31,130 nucleotides of DNA from a virus (IMGVR_UViG_3300036398_005784:1-31130), one strand, 5' to 3'; positions 1 through 7,200 are shown, counted from the first letter of the stretch. A program made the numbers and translations. Notes: generated from the sequence alone by a model not told the origin.

Positions 1-657
1 TTAGAGTATTTTATCAATTATTCCATAATCTAATGCTTCTTGACTTGACATCCAATTATCTCTGTCTGCATCTTTCTTAATTTTATCCATATCTTGACCT
101 GTATGCTTTGAAATCACGCTATACAATGATTCTCTGATTCGTATCATTTCCTTCGTATAGATTTCAATATCAGATGCTTGACCTTGAGTTCCACCCAAAG
201 GTTGATGCATCATTACTCTTGAATGTGGAAGAGCAAATCTTTTACCTTTCGCACCTGCTGTAAGTAAAACTTGACCCATAGATGCAGCCATACCTACACA
301 AATAGTTGATACATCAGGCTTTACATACTGCATTGTATCATAAATTGCCATACCTGCACTAACACTTCCACCAGGTGAATTAATATAAAGATAGATGTCT
401 TTAGTCGGATCTTCTGATTGTAAGAACAATAATTGTGCAATCACAATAGATGAAACATCGTCATCTATACCTGCTCCTAAAAAAATTATTCTCTCTTTTA
501 GTAGTCGGGAAAAGATGTCATAGGATCTTTCACCTCTTGAACTTTGTTCAATTACATAGGGAATTAAGTGGGATTTCATTTTTATATCAAAATGTGGAAA
601 ATCAAAATTACTGTTAATTATATCAAGTATAATTTTTTTGTTCACTAATATCGTCAT
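1..657 (-). CDS. clpP: ATP-dependent Clp protease proteolytic subunit ClpP
   Basis: This is a complete serine peptidase of the ClpP family, the proteolytic barrel that degrades substrates unfolded by ClpX or ClpA. It is 218 aa from the ATG at 657; an upstream in-frame TTG at 675 is less likely. The stop codon is at positions 1-3. Visible motifs, numbered from the ATG, are INSPGGSV, the nucleophile in GMAASMGQ (Ser126), the histidine in MMHQPLGG (His151), and the acidic DADRD segment near 196-200 that holds the catalytic Asp. The core is very close to ordinary bacterial ClpP rather than to the divergent ClpP-like prohead proteases, which suggests recent acquisition from a host. About 40 N-terminal residues before [13 protein letters not shown] are less conserved. 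No ClpX is seen, so a host unfoldase is presumably the partner. The tmRNA gene lies 1.5 kb away on the other strand. Identity is near certain; the role in infection is inferred. Confidence 0.95.
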   Translation of the reverse strand: MTILVNKKIILDIINSNFDFPHFDIKMKSHLIPYVIEQSSRGERSYDIFSRLLKERIIFLGAGIDDDVSSIVIAQLLFLQSEDPTKDIYLYINSPGGSVSAGMAIYDTMQYVKPDVSTICVGMAASMGQVLLTAGAKGKRFALPHSRVMMHQPLGGTQGQASDIEIYTKEMIRIRESLYSVISKHTGQDMDKIKKDADRDNWMSSQEALDYGIIDKIL

Positions 658-686
658 TTTTTCAATACTACACAAAAATTATTTTC

Positions 687-717
687 TTGCTTAATTAAAA
701 AAAATATATTATCTTTG
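687..717 (+). promoter_or_regulatory. Host-type (Bacteroidota) promoter
   Basis: TTG at 687-689 is followed by 20 bases and then TATCTTTG at 710-717, which fits the Bacteroidota primary sigma consensus (-33 TTG, -7 TAnnTTTG). Transcription would start near 724, leaving a leader of about 35 nt before the ATG at 759. Confidence 0.6.
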
Positions 718-758
718 TACTATAAAATTAAGACGGTATTTTTTTATTAGTTTTAGAC

Positions 759-1007
759 ATGTTTGTTATGAGTTATTCAATTGAAGAAGTCGTTGTTTTA
801 GAACCACTTAACACAAAAGATTACAAAGTTATTGATAAGAAAACCTTAAAGCAGATTGGTTTTATGTTACGAAAAGCAAAAACTGAAGAAGGTTTTGATC
901 TTCATCCTAATTTTAGAATTCCAGAAAATATTGATTTTCCTGATTCAGCAAAAACTCTTCTTGAAGGTTGGGCTATATTTAATAGAATATACAGAAAACT
1001 TCAATAA
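759..1007 (+). CDS. Hypothetical protein, 82 aa
   Basis: This is a small soluble protein of unknown function. It has no membrane segment and no motif I recognise; the middle is lysine-rich (residues 22-42) and the C-terminal third looks helical. A second in-frame ATG at 771 (MSYSIEEV) is an equally good start. A strong host-type promoter lies directly upstream, so it is probably expressed early in infection by unmodified host RNA polymerase. Its last 7 bases overlap the end of the convergent gene on the other strand. The compact spacing and good promoter argue that the gene is real. Confidence 0.65.
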   Translation: MFVMSYSIEEVVVLEPLNTKDYKVIDKKTLKQIGFMLRKAKTEEGFDLHPNFRIPENIDFPDSAKTLLEGWAIFNRIYRKLQ

Positions 1008-1597
1008 TCTCCATCTAAATTCAATAAATCGGTTGGATGTTTTTCTTTTCTTGTATAGACCAAAGGTTTATAGAACTTTTTATATTTTTTCTGTTCAGGT
1101 GCTTCTTCAAAAAATGGAATATAGAATTTTCTCCCTTGTACCCAAGTATAAAAATCATTTCTTTTTTGTACATCTGAACTTAAAAATACTTCATCTACAA
1201 CATCTTTAACCTCACCATCTTGCTCAATATAATAGAACCTCATATTATTCTCACTTGTCTTTTCAGCCCATATAACTGATTCTTGATTGAATATTTGACA
1301 AAGATGAATCATTAAATTTTTACTTATATTGGGTATTATCAAAGAACTTTCAATGTTACCATATTTACCCATCACTTCGTGAAAGCCATAATTATTATCA
1401 CGGAGTAATTTTTTTAACTGATTTTGAGCATATTCATTTTGTTCTTTGGCTCTCTTTTCACCCATAGGATTTTCAGCAGTCATAATTCCTATTGTATCAA
1501 TAGATTCAACCATACCACTTATAGAACGAGCAACTCTCGGAAAGGTGGTTTCATTTACATCATGAAATTCATGAAACAATTTTATTCTTGTGGACAT
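1001..1597 (-). CDS. DUF3293-like protein, 198 aa
   Basis: The central part (about residues 36-112) carries the pattern ITAxNP, then a run of N/Q/K residues with LKKLL, then a G-N-x-E-S-S segment and finally IFNQESVIWAEK. This is the layout I associate with DUF3293, a small domain of unknown function found in bacteria and phages. Here it reads IMTAENPMGEKRAKEQNEY (around residue 38) and later IESSLIIP. The C-terminal 80 residues, rich in aromatic and lysine residues, fall outside that domain. No catalytic function is known. The gene converges on the 82-aa gene with a 7-bp overlap and is divergent from the 144-aa gene at 1682. The family call is from memory of the pattern and is moderate. Confidence 0.6.
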   Translation of the reverse strand: MSTRIKLFHEFHDVNETTFPRVARSISGMVESIDTIGIMTAENPMGEKRAKEQNEYAQNQLKKLLRDNNYGFHEVMGKYGNIESSLIIPNISKNLMIHLCQIFNQESVIWAEKTSENNMRFYYIEQDGEVKDVVDEVFLSSDVQKRNDFYTWVQGRKFYIPFFEEAPEQKKYKKFYKPLVYTRKEKHPTDLLNLDGDY

Positions 1598-1681
1598 ACT
1601 GAATTATTTTTTTTAAGTTGATATATTATAGCATTTCTGTTATCATTCATCAAATATATATCTGAAACTGAAATCAATTTT

Positions 1682-2116
1682 ATGTTTAAGATTGTTTCTA
1701 TACATTGGGATAATAGAAAAAGAGATTGGTTAGTTACTACCAATAAATGTAAAATTAAATCCGATAAAAAGAACATTTTAGAGATTTCAGTAGATGGTTT
1801 TAGAAAAAATCTATTTATTCATAAAAACATATTTGATTTCTTAACTATTTATTACAAAGCAGAAGAGAATGAAAATAATTATACCAATATAGATTGGGCT
1901 GCTTTATCTTTAGATGAATGTATAATTTTTATAGAGAAGGATTCTGATATTAACAAATGCATATCTTATTTTTATAGAACTCTTGAGAAAATTGAAGAAA
2001 ATGAAGAATTAAAAGGGAATAAACTATATCATTTTTACAATAGAACTCAATTATCTCATGGTTTATTTTATCCATCTTATCCACATAAAGAAAAAAGATT
2101 TGGTAAATTCAGATAA
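1682..2116 (+). CDS. Hypothetical protein, 144 aa
   Basis: This is an unrecognised protein with an alternating hydrophobic and charged N-terminus (MFKIVSIHWDNRKRDWLVTT) that suggests a beta-rich start. An acidic helical middle follows, and the tail is rich in Tyr, His, Phe and Lys. There is no signal peptide and no membrane segment. The gene is divergent from the DUF3293-like gene, and the intergenic stretch holds GATATATTATAG at 1620-1631, a weak relative of the GATATATAG element seen before the structural genes. The tmRNA gene begins 60 bp downstream. Confidence 0.6.
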   Translation: MFKIVSIHWDNRKRDWLVTTNKCKIKSDKKNILEISVDGFRKNLFIHKNIFDFLTIYYKAEENENNYTNIDWAALSLDECIIFIEKDSDINKCISYFYRTLEKIEENEELKGNKLYHFYNRTQLSHGLFYPSYPHKEKRFGKFR

Positions 2117-2130
2117 TTTTATTATTTTTG
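2100..2130 (+). promoter_or_regulatory. Host-type promoter for the tmRNA gene
   Basis: TTG at 2100-2102, a 20-base spacer and TATTTTTG at 2123-2130 match TTG-N20-TAnnTTTG with the same spacing as the promoter at 687. The start would fall near 2137, giving a 5' leader of about 40 nt that RNase P would remove to make the mature tmRNA end at 2176. Confidence 0.5.
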
Positions 2131-2175
2131 TTCTGAATTAAATATCAATTGTTTAATTCATTAGTTCTTTGATAT

Positions 2176-2565
2176 GGGGGTGTCATTGGTTTCGATTGGC
2201 TTTTGACGCATTAAGAAGCAACCCGTGCTGATACTCGGTGGAGCACGATAATACAACTGAGTAAACTATAAGTGGCAATAACAGCACACATATTTTCAAT
2301 CTTTATCCAATGGTTGAAAATACCCAGAATCAATACGCAGTAGCGGCTTGATTCCAAGTGATACAATTTGTGGCTATTCTCATTATATCACTTGTCGCAT
2401 ATAATAGCATATATTGTAAAGGGCTTTCACTTTACAATGAATACTTGAAAGCAAAAGGATTATCGGCTGTCCTTTGCCTAAATAATTCTTATCAATAAAG
2501 GACTATGGTTGTAGTGGTCTGGTAACTTGGAAGTCAAGACGGGGGTTCGATTCCCCCCACCTCCA
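2176..2565 (+). ncRNA. ssrA: tmRNA (transfer-messenger RNA)
   Basis: This is a one-piece tmRNA of about 390 nt that rescues stalled ribosomes and adds a degradation tag. The acceptor stem pairs 2176-2182 (GGGGGUG) with 2558-2564 (CACCUCC) and includes a G3-U70 wobble, the alanyl-tRNA synthetase identity element. The T arm is 2541-2557 with loop TTCGATT. The 5' side has the typical UCAUUGGUUUCGAUUGGC start. A tag frame ending at 2351 reads ENTQNQYAVAA plus stop, probably preceded by V (GTT at 2313). Long pairings follow at 2355-2363/2386-2394, 2413-2421/2430-2438 and 2451-2459/2470-2477, as expected for pseudoknots 2-4. The gene encodes A then CAA, so CCA is not encoded and must be added after transcription. 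The exact resume codon cannot be fixed by eye. Confidence 0.95.
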
Positions 2566-2608
2566 CAATTTTATATTTGTGAGTGTATTTTATTATTTGA
2601 GGTTTATT

Positions 2609-3379
2609 ATGTTATACTATGAAAAGTTATGTCATCTCTTGTCATATCCAAATCAAAAAAGAGGTGAACATGTTAAAGAGGTTATAGAATTAGTCAAAAA
2701 TGCTGAACTATTTTTGATTCATCCAAAAAATGAAATTCCATCTTATGATGGAGAGTTTGATATCTTTCATGATCCTGAAGGATATAAAGGTCATTTAGAT
2801 TCTCCATTCAAAACTATCTGGATTGAAATGGGTGAGTTGAATGGTATAAAGTATAAAGTATCTGTTTCAGATAAGTCCTGTACAAAAAATAATTTTAATC
2901 ATATTGTAAATTGTTTAGGATTACTCGTACATGAAGTTAGCCCTAAACTATTTAGAATTTGGGCTTTAATGGAAATGTATGATTCATCAGGTAAATCAAA
3001 AGTAGATTTAGTATTTATAGAAACTAGTTTGTATAGTGAAATTGCAAAACAATTAATAGAACGAATTAACCAAGAAACTTGGGGATTAGAATCCATAAGA
3101 ACAAAAGTCCGTATCGGTAGCGGAAGTTCTAAAACTATAAGAAGAATTAAGTCAATTATTCATATAACTGAAAAAAGAAATACGAAAAAGATAGATAGAG
3201 AATCAAAAAAGATAATTAATTGGAGTCACGCATGGAATGTAAGAGGTCATTGGAGAAAAATCAATGGAGTTGGTAAAGGTAGAGATGGTGTTGAATTAGT
3301 TCTTGGTCACACTTGGGTTAATTCTTACATCAAAGGTAACGGAGAACTAATTAAAAAAACAAGAATAGTTAATGTGTAA
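2609..3379 (+). CDS. Hypothetical protein with C-terminal VRGHWRK motif
   Basis: This protein is 256 aa from the ATG at 2609; an in-frame GTG at 2579 lies just after the tmRNA and seems less likely. The N-terminal half (about 1-170) looks globular, with segments such as IWIEMGELNGIKYKVSV. A basic stretch follows (around 175-205). The C-terminus contains WSHAWNVRGHWRKINGVGK, then LVLGHTWVNSYIKGNGEL. The RGHWR plus a following W/H and G-rich turn is a pattern I have seen in uncharacterised phage and plasmid proteins, where it probably forms a small basic nucleic-acid-binding domain. It could be read from the tmRNA promoter. No function is assigned. Confidence 0.75.
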   Translation: MLYYEKLCHLLSYPNQKRGEHVKEVIELVKNAELFLIHPKNEIPSYDGEFDIFHDPEGYKGHLDSPFKTIWIEMGELNGIKYKVSVSDKSCTKNNFNHIVNCLGLLVHEVSPKLFRIWALMEMYDSSGKSKVDLVFIETSLYSEIAKQLIERINQETWGLESIRTKVRIGSGSSKTIRRIKSIIHITEKRNTKKIDRESKKIINWSHAWNVRGHWRKINGVGKGRDGVELVLGHTWVNSYIKGNGELIKKTRIVNV

Positions 3380-3400
3380 TTGTATTAAGGAATAAGAGTT

Positions 3401-4195
3401 ATGAATTTTAAAGAAATGTCATGTTATGAATTATTGGAAGTTTTTTCAGAACTTAGATCACACTCATCTTTTGATAGATTAGCACCTACTTGGACTCCAA
3501 GAGTTCTTAAAATAAAAGAAATATTAGAAGTATTTGAAATACCATATAGAATTAAGCACTATGTAGTTCCTGGTTTTGAAAATAGATATTTCACAAATTT
3601 TTATATTTCTTTCAATCAAGAAAGTGAAGAAGATGGTCTTTTGTTTTTAGCCCATCACGATATAAATAATGAAAGGTCACAAAATGCTCAGGACAATACA
3701 TCTTCAGTATGTCAATTACTCACTATGATGCGTGATTTGAAAGATAAGCAACTCACAAGACCAATTCATTTTGCTATTGTGGATTCGGAAGAACATGTCA
3801 ATTTACATTGTTGCGGTAGTCAGGTTTTATCTGAAGATATACATAATGGTGAATTTGGAAAGTTAGAAGTATGTGTAAATCTTGAACTTACTGGTTTAGG
3901 AAAACATATATGGGTAAGTGCTTTTGAAAAATTTCCTGATGAATGTGCTAATATCATTGAGAAATTAAACGCAAAGAAAGTTACTACACCATACACAGAT
4001 GCTTATGTATTATCTATGCATGGCGTACCTGCTATGTGTATTGGTATCTTGGATGATAAAGATATTGATATAGCAACTAAATCTCTCGGTTATCCTGAAA
4101 TTTGGGCTTTATGTCACAGAATGGAAGATACATACGATAAGATTTCAAAAGAAGATATGTTAGAATTTCAAAATACCCTTATAGGACTTTGTTAA
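3401..4195 (+). CDS. M28-type zinc aminopeptidase-like protein
   Basis: This is a 264-aa protein with the metal-ligand order of peptidase family M28 (aminopeptidases and the related glutaminyl cyclases). It has His85-x-Asp87 in LAHHDI, Asp98 in NAQDN, the acidic pair Glu130-Glu131 in DSEEH, Glu162 in NLELTG, and a late histidine in CHRMEDTYDKIS near 238. All positions expected to bind the two zinc ions are present, so it is probably active. No signal peptide is visible, which points to a cytoplasmic enzyme, unlike many secreted M28 members. Its stop is 1 bp before the RmlB start, so the two are likely co-translated. A peptidase acting on peptides released by ClpP, or on a modified cell-surface peptide, are both possible roles; neither is shown. 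Confidence 0.8.
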   Translation: MNFKEMSCYELLEVFSELRSHSSFDRLAPTWTPRVLKIKEILEVFEIPYRIKHYVVPGFENRYFTNFYISFNQESEEDGLLFLAHHDINNERSQNAQDNTSSVCQLLTMMRDLKDKQLTRPIHFAIVDSEEHVNLHCCGSQVLSEDIHNGEFGKLEVCVNLELTGLGKHIWVSAFEKFPDECANIIEKLNAKKVTTPYTDAYVLSMHGVPAMCIGILDDKDIDIATKSLGYPEIWALCHRMEDTYDKISKEDMLEFQNTLIGLC

Positions 4196-4196
4196 T

Positions 4197-5177
4197 ATGA
4201 AACATGCTCTGGTTACAGGAGGTTTAGGATTTATCGGTAGTGCTTTCGTTAGACTTTTAACAAGATATGGTGTAAAAGTAACTCTCATAGATAAATACAC
4301 ATATGCTTCTGATGAAACAAGGATTAAAATAGATAGTCCCTATCTTACAATTAAATCTTCAGATATATGTGATGATGAAACCTACCATTCTTTACCAGAT
4401 GATATAGATTCTATATTTCATTTTGCGGCAGAAACTCATGTGGATAAATCCATTAAACAACCACAAGTTTTTTTGAACACAAATGTAATTGGAACTCAAA
4501 AGGTTTTAGATTATGCAAATACTATCGGAGTAAGAATAGTTCTCATTTCAACTGATGAAGTCTATGGTTCTGCTCCAGAAGGAATACATTTTAATGAAAC
4601 TGATATATTAAATCCTAGTTCTCCATATTCAGCATCAAAGTCATCTTCTGATTTGTTGGGAATTGCTTATCACAAAACCTTTGGTACAAAAGTTATTATT
4701 ACTCGTTGTAGCAATAATTATGGAGAGTATCAGACTATTGAGAAATTAATTCCATTGTCAATCCATAAAATGTTAAATAATTTACCTATACATATTTATG
4801 GTGATGGTACGCAACAAAGAGATTGGATTCATATTGACGATCATATCAGAGGTATTCTATACGCATTCAATTATGGAAATGATGGTGAAGTGTATAATAT
4901 AGGAACAGGTATTGAAACTTCAAATTTAGTTTTATTAAATTTACTTGCAAAAGAATTAGGTATAGAACCTAAATTTGAATTTGTCACAGACAGATTAGGT
5001 CATGATACTCGTTATGCAATTGATAGCACAAAACTTTCAAGTTTAGGATGGAAATCTCACTACACTTTAGAAGATGGAATAAAAGAGATTGCATATTGGT
5101 ATAAAAATAATTCCGAATGGCTAGAAAATAACAAAATTAAAAATCAAGAATGGTTAGAGCAACAATATGGAAAATAA
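4197..5177 (+). CDS. rmlB: dTDP-glucose 4,6-dehydratase (RmlB)
   Basis: This is an extended short-chain dehydrogenase that converts dTDP-glucose to dTDP-4-keto-6-deoxyglucose, a precursor of rhamnose and other deoxysugars. It is full length at 326 aa. It shows the NAD-binding TGGLGFIG (residues 7-14), FHFAAETHVD, the catalytic STDEVYG (118-124, with the TDE triad), and YSASK (Tyr144, Lys148). Then come RCSNNYGEYQ, the GDGTQQRDWIHIDDH substrate segment, and DRLGHDTRYAID near the end. It follows the M28-like gene by 1 bp and overlaps the next small gene by 11 bp. Phages use such enzymes for glycosylating virion proteins or DNA, or for remodelling host surface sugars. A possible degenerate partner (RmlD-like) lies at 18249-19064. 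RmlA and RmlC are not in the window. Confidence 0.95.
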   Translation: MKHALVTGGLGFIGSAFVRLLTRYGVKVTLIDKYTYASDETRIKIDSPYLTIKSSDICDDETYHSLPDDIDSIFHFAAETHVDKSIKQPQVFLNTNVIGTQKVLDYANTIGVRIVLISTDEVYGSAPEGIHFNETDILNPSSPYSASKSSSDLLGIAYHKTFGTKVIITRCSNNYGEYQTIEKLIPLSIHKMLNNLPIHIYGDGTQQRDWIHIDDHIRGILYAFNYGNDGEVYNIGTGIETSNLVLLNLLAKELGIEPKFEFVTDRLGHDTRYAIDSTKLSSLGWKSHYTLEDGIKEIAYWYKNNSEWLENNKIKNQEWLEQQYGK

Positions 5178-5346
5178 ATATTCACATAGACCTTTAAAAC
5201 AACCAAAAATAGATTTCAATGAAGATTCTATAAATCCAATCCTTAAAAAACTCATTGAAAATATGAATAAAGAAGGTTTTATGATTGAAGAAGATGATAT
5301 TTTGAAGAGATTAGAGGAATACAAAAAGAAAAAAAGACTTTCTTAA
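5167..5346 (+). CDS. Small charged protein, 59 aa
   Basis: The start MENKYSHRPLKQPKIDF overlaps the 3' end of rmlB by 11 bp, and the frame stays open to the stop at 5344-5346. The protein is helical and highly charged, ending in EEYKKKKRLS. The overlap suggests translational coupling to rmlB. It has no recognised domain. It is accepted because it fills the gap between rmlB and the next promoter-like element with gene-like composition. Confidence 0.6.
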   Translation: MENKYSHRPLKQPKIDFNEDSINPILKKLIENMNKEGFMIEEDDILKRLEEYKKKKRLS

Positions 5347-5362
5347 AATTGAGTTTTTAGAC

Positions 5363-5371
5363 GATATATAC
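5363..5371 (+). promoter_or_regulatory. Candidate late promoter (GATATATAC)
   Basis: GATATATAC lies 29 bases before the ATG at 5401. It is a one-base variant of the GATATATAG element found ahead of several structural genes in this window. Confidence 0.35.
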
Positions 5372-5400
5372 AATTTAACTTAAAAAATAAACGAATATTT

Positions 5401-5757
5401 ATGAGTTTTTTAACAATTTGTATTTCAATCTTTGTTTTGGCTTCACTTTATTTTTTCATAAAGGATTCCTTATCTGTTTTTTCAACAGCATCAAAAGTTT
5501 CTAATGATACAGAAACAGATAATACACCTAAAGAAATAGTAAAGAGTCCTAAAACTAAAATAAAGAAATCTAAAAAAGAAAAGCCACCTGTAAAGTTTTT
5601 AAAAGAAGTGGAGAAAGTAGGTAAAACTACAAAACCAAAACCTTCTGAAAAAACAAAGACTACAAAAAAGATAGAGAAGGTTTCTAATTCAAAATCTACA
5701 AAATCTCTAAATGTAGATTCTACACCTTCTGTCAAAAGAGGAAGAAAAAGGAAATAA
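5401..5757 (+). CDS. Single-pass membrane protein with lysine-rich tail
   Basis: This is a 118-aa protein. Residues 3-20 form one hydrophobic segment (FLTICISIFVLASLYFFI) followed by Lys22, so it is probably an N-terminal anchor. The rest is low-complexity and very basic (K, T, S and P rich), ending RGRKRK. With an anchor and a basic tail, it could tether to the inner membrane and bind nucleic acid or acidic partners. A strong intrinsic terminator follows the stop by about 5 bp, and a candidate late promoter precedes the start. The antisense frame is also open, but only because the gene is low-complexity. The function is unknown. Confidence 0.7.
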   Translation: MSFLTICISIFVLASLYFFIKDSLSVFSTASKVSNDTETDNTPKEIVKSPKTKIKKSKKEKPPVKFLKEVEKVGKTTKPKPSEKTKTTKKIEKVSNSKSTKSLNVDSTPSVKRGRKRK

Positions 5758-5762
5758 TAAAA

Positions 5763-5786
5763 GCCCTCTCACGAGGGCATTTTTTT
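5763..5786 (+). terminator. Intrinsic terminator
   Basis: A perfect 6-bp stem GCCCTC/GAGGGC (5763-5768 and 5773-5778) with a TCAC loop is followed by A and then seven T at 5780-5786. It closes the transcription unit of the 118-aa membrane protein. Confidence 0.9.
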
Positions 5787-5849
5787 GAATTTTATTTTGA
5801 ACATATTTGTATTCCTTGCTAAAATAGTTACAAATATATTTTACTATAA

Positions 5850-6068
5850 ATGATTACAATCGAAGACCTAATCAGGTTAAGTGAAATCGTAAAAATTAAA
5901 AAGATATGCGAGGAGTGCAATATCAACTATTCAACTATTATGGCTAAAATTAATAGAAGAACAGAGTTATCTATTAAAGAAAGTGAATTAATACAGACCT
6001 TTCTTTTAGGGCATGGTTTGAAATTTCAAGATGTTTCGCAATTAAGCATAGATGAAATAAAAAAATAA
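5850..6068 (+). CDS. Small HTH-like protein, 72 aa
   Basis: Residues 17-36 (around KKICEECNINYSTIMAKI) have the spacing of a helix-turn-helix: a helix with the small residue C/E-C-N, a turn at N, and a recognition helix starting S-T-I-M. Leucine-rich helices follow. The size and layout resemble Cro-type phage regulators. The gene follows a terminator, so it must have its own promoter; only a poor -7 match (CATATTTG) is visible upstream. It is followed after 5 bp by an acidic 81-aa gene. The regulatory role is inferred from the fold pattern alone. Confidence 0.55.
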   Translation: MITIEDLIRLSEIVKIKKICEECNINYSTIMAKINRRTELSIKESELIQTFLLGHGLKFQDVSQLSIDEIKK

Positions 6069-6073
6069 TAATT

Positions 6074-6319
6074 ATGAAGATAAAGGAATTAAGAGAGTTT
6101 TTTAATAATATACCAGAATCTATGGATGATTTTCAAATTATTTATAGAAAATTTGAAGATGATGAAGAGAATGTTCTTTTTTTTGATTATCCACTAACAA
6201 CTCTTTATCTTGATGAAGAAAATGAAGAGTCAGTATTTTTAGATGAAGACGGTTGGGATTATTTTAGTAAAAACCTTTTATTGAATGATGATGATGAATC
6301 CAATGAATCCAATGAATGA
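6074..6319 (+). CDS. Acidic small protein, 81 aa
   Basis: This protein is strongly acidic (many D/E). It begins MKIKELREFFNNIPESMDDFQIIYRKF, a pattern shared by small phage proteins of unknown function in which an N-terminal helix with a P-x-x-x-D turn is followed by beta strands carrying a DEE(x)nESVFLDE signature. The C-terminal SNESNE comes from a 9-bp tandem repeat (ATGAATCCA). The gene is 5 bp after the HTH-like gene and overlaps the next small reading frame. The acidic character could mimic DNA, but nothing specific supports that. Confidence 0.6.
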   Translation: MKIKELREFFNNIPESMDDFQIIYRKFEDDEENVLFFDYPLTTLYLDEENEESVFLDEDGWDYFSKNLLLNDDDESNESNE

Positions 6320-6416
6320 AAATACAGAATTAAAAAAACAACATCGTAGTTATGATGTATATGATGTTATTTTTGTGTTAAGTCTTTCACTTTCTATTAT
6401 TCACTTATTTTTATAA
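6294..6416 (+). CDS. Possible 40-aa membrane peptide
   Basis: A short frame overlaps the end of the acidic gene by 26 bp, with three in-frame ATGs at 6294, 6303 and 6312 created by a 9-bp repeat. The protein ends in one hydrophobic segment (DVIFVLSLSLSIIHLFL). The next membrane gene starts 4 bp after the stop. The support is position, the coupled overlap and the membrane segment. It could still be a chance frame. Confidence 0.4.
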   Translation: MNPMNPMNENTELKKQHRSYDVYDVIFVLSLSLSIIHLFL

Positions 6417-6420
6417 TCTT

Positions 6421-6597
6421 ATGAAAGATATAATTATTCCAGCTATTATTACATTGTGTTTAATAGCTCTCCATTTCTTATCTGAAACTCTTATTTCTTA
6501 TTGGAAATACCTATTACCAAAGAAAAAGTACACTTATCTGTTTTTTTGTTTTAGTATTGTAGCCATTATGTCAATGCTAATTTATTACACACATTAA
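6421..6597 (+). CDS. Small two-helix membrane protein, 58 aa
   Basis: This 58-aa protein has two predicted membrane segments, about residues 3-24 (DIIIPAIITLCLIALHFL) and 38-56 (TYLFFCFSIVAIMSMLIYY). A short basic loop, PKKKY, separates them. The positive loop suggests a hairpin with both ends outside the cytoplasm. It directly follows another small membrane frame. Such proteins occur in phage early regions as superinfection-exclusion or envelope modifiers, and small two-helix proteins can also be holins. Nothing here decides between these. Confidence 0.55.
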   Translation: MKDIIIPAIITLCLIALHFLSETLISYWKYLLPKKKYTYLFFCFSIVAIMSMLIYYTH

Positions 6598-6624
6598 AAG
6601 AGTAGAATTTTTCTAAATTTTTTT

Positions 6625-6633
6625 GATATATAG
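6625..6633 (+). promoter_or_regulatory. Candidate late promoter (GATATATAG)
   Basis: GATATATAG is preceded by a T-run (6618-6624) and lies 61 bases before the ATG at 6695. The T-run plus GATATATAG arrangement is repeated at 27381-27398. Confidence 0.45.
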
Positions 6634-6694
6634 TTTTCTATTCACTTCAAACTTTAGTTTCAACTTTGGAGAAAAAATATTATTTGTATTTATT

Positions 6695-7072
6695 ATGGTT
6701 GCATTAGCAGCTTCAGAATCATTTGAGGATAGAACTAACATTGATGAATTAGCGAATATCATTACAAGTTCTACAAAAAAAATTGAAAATATAACTATCA
6801 ACTTTGATACTCTACTGAATCAAATCTATGATAAGATGATTGATAAAGATAAAAACTTTGTCTATATTTTATCTGAAAAATTCAAAAAAGAAGTAGAACG
6901 ATTGCCAGATTATGTGGACTTATACAATATTTTAGTTGAAATTGATCCACAAACAACAACTTTAAGAACAACCAAAGATTCAATAACCCTCATTGAAATA
7001 TGCGAAGAGCATGAGATTATATTTGAAGAATATTTGGAACTACAAAGAATTTTGATAAATCTTTATAGATAA
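6695..7072 (+). CDS. Hypothetical helical protein, 125 aa
   Basis: I chose the ATG at 6695. The frame extends upstream to a TTG at 6623, but that part overlaps the promoter-like element and is AT-noise. The protein is acidic and mostly helical with regular leucine/isoleucine spacing, and has no membrane segment. Residues around 35-60 (INFDTLLNQIYDKMIDKDKN) look like a coiled-coil or helical bundle. It lies between a candidate late promoter and a strong terminator, so it appears to be a single-gene unit just before the virion block. The function is unknown. Confidence 0.6.
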   Translation: MVALAASESFEDRTNIDELANIITSSTKKIENITINFDTLLNQIYDKMIDKDKNFVYILSEKFKKEVERLPDYVDLYNILVEIDPQTTTLRTTKDSITLIEICEEHEIIFEEYLELQRILINLYR

Positions 7073-7096
7073 GAAATACATACAGAAATTTTACAG

Positions 7097-7123
7097 AAGC
7101 CCTATATTTTTAGGGCTTTTTTT
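7097..7123 (+). terminator. Intrinsic terminator
   Basis: An 8-bp stem AAGCCCTA/TAGGGCTT (7097-7104 and 7111-7118) with a 6-nt loop merges into a run of seven T ending at 7123. It separates the 125-aa gene from the virion block. Confidence 0.9.
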
Positions 7124-7163
7124 ATTTCTTTTTGATATTTTATCTTTACTAAATAATAAGTCA

Positions 7164-7172
7164 GATATATAG
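7164..7172 (+). promoter_or_regulatory. Candidate late promoter (GATATATAG)
   Basis: GATATATAG is 28 bases ahead of the ATG of the gp13-like gene and directly after a terminator, where a new promoter is needed. This is the best-placed example of the motif. Confidence 0.5.
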
Positions 7173-7200
7173 TATTAATCATCAAAATTATTTATCTATT

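Noticed and set aside
658-675. Upstream TTG start for ClpP
   Set aside because: It adds only six residues and the ATG at 657 is a better start.
1654-1662. Minus-strand GATATATAT as a late promoter for the DUF3293-like gene
   Set aside because: It differs at the last base and lies in a long AT run. It is too weak to list beside the better copies.
2490-2568. A stand-alone tRNA gene ending at 2565
   Set aside because: The 3' half has T arm and acceptor pairing, but its 5' partner is 350 bases upstream, which is the tmRNA layout.
2579-2608. GTG start at 2579 for the VRGHWRK protein
   Set aside because: The GTG lies 14 bases after the mature tmRNA end. The ATG at 2609 has an AG-rich stretch before it and the added residues are not conserved-looking.
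6623-6694. TTG start at 6623 for the 125-aa protein
   Set aside because: It would place the candidate promoter element inside the gene; the ATG at 6695 is more natural.
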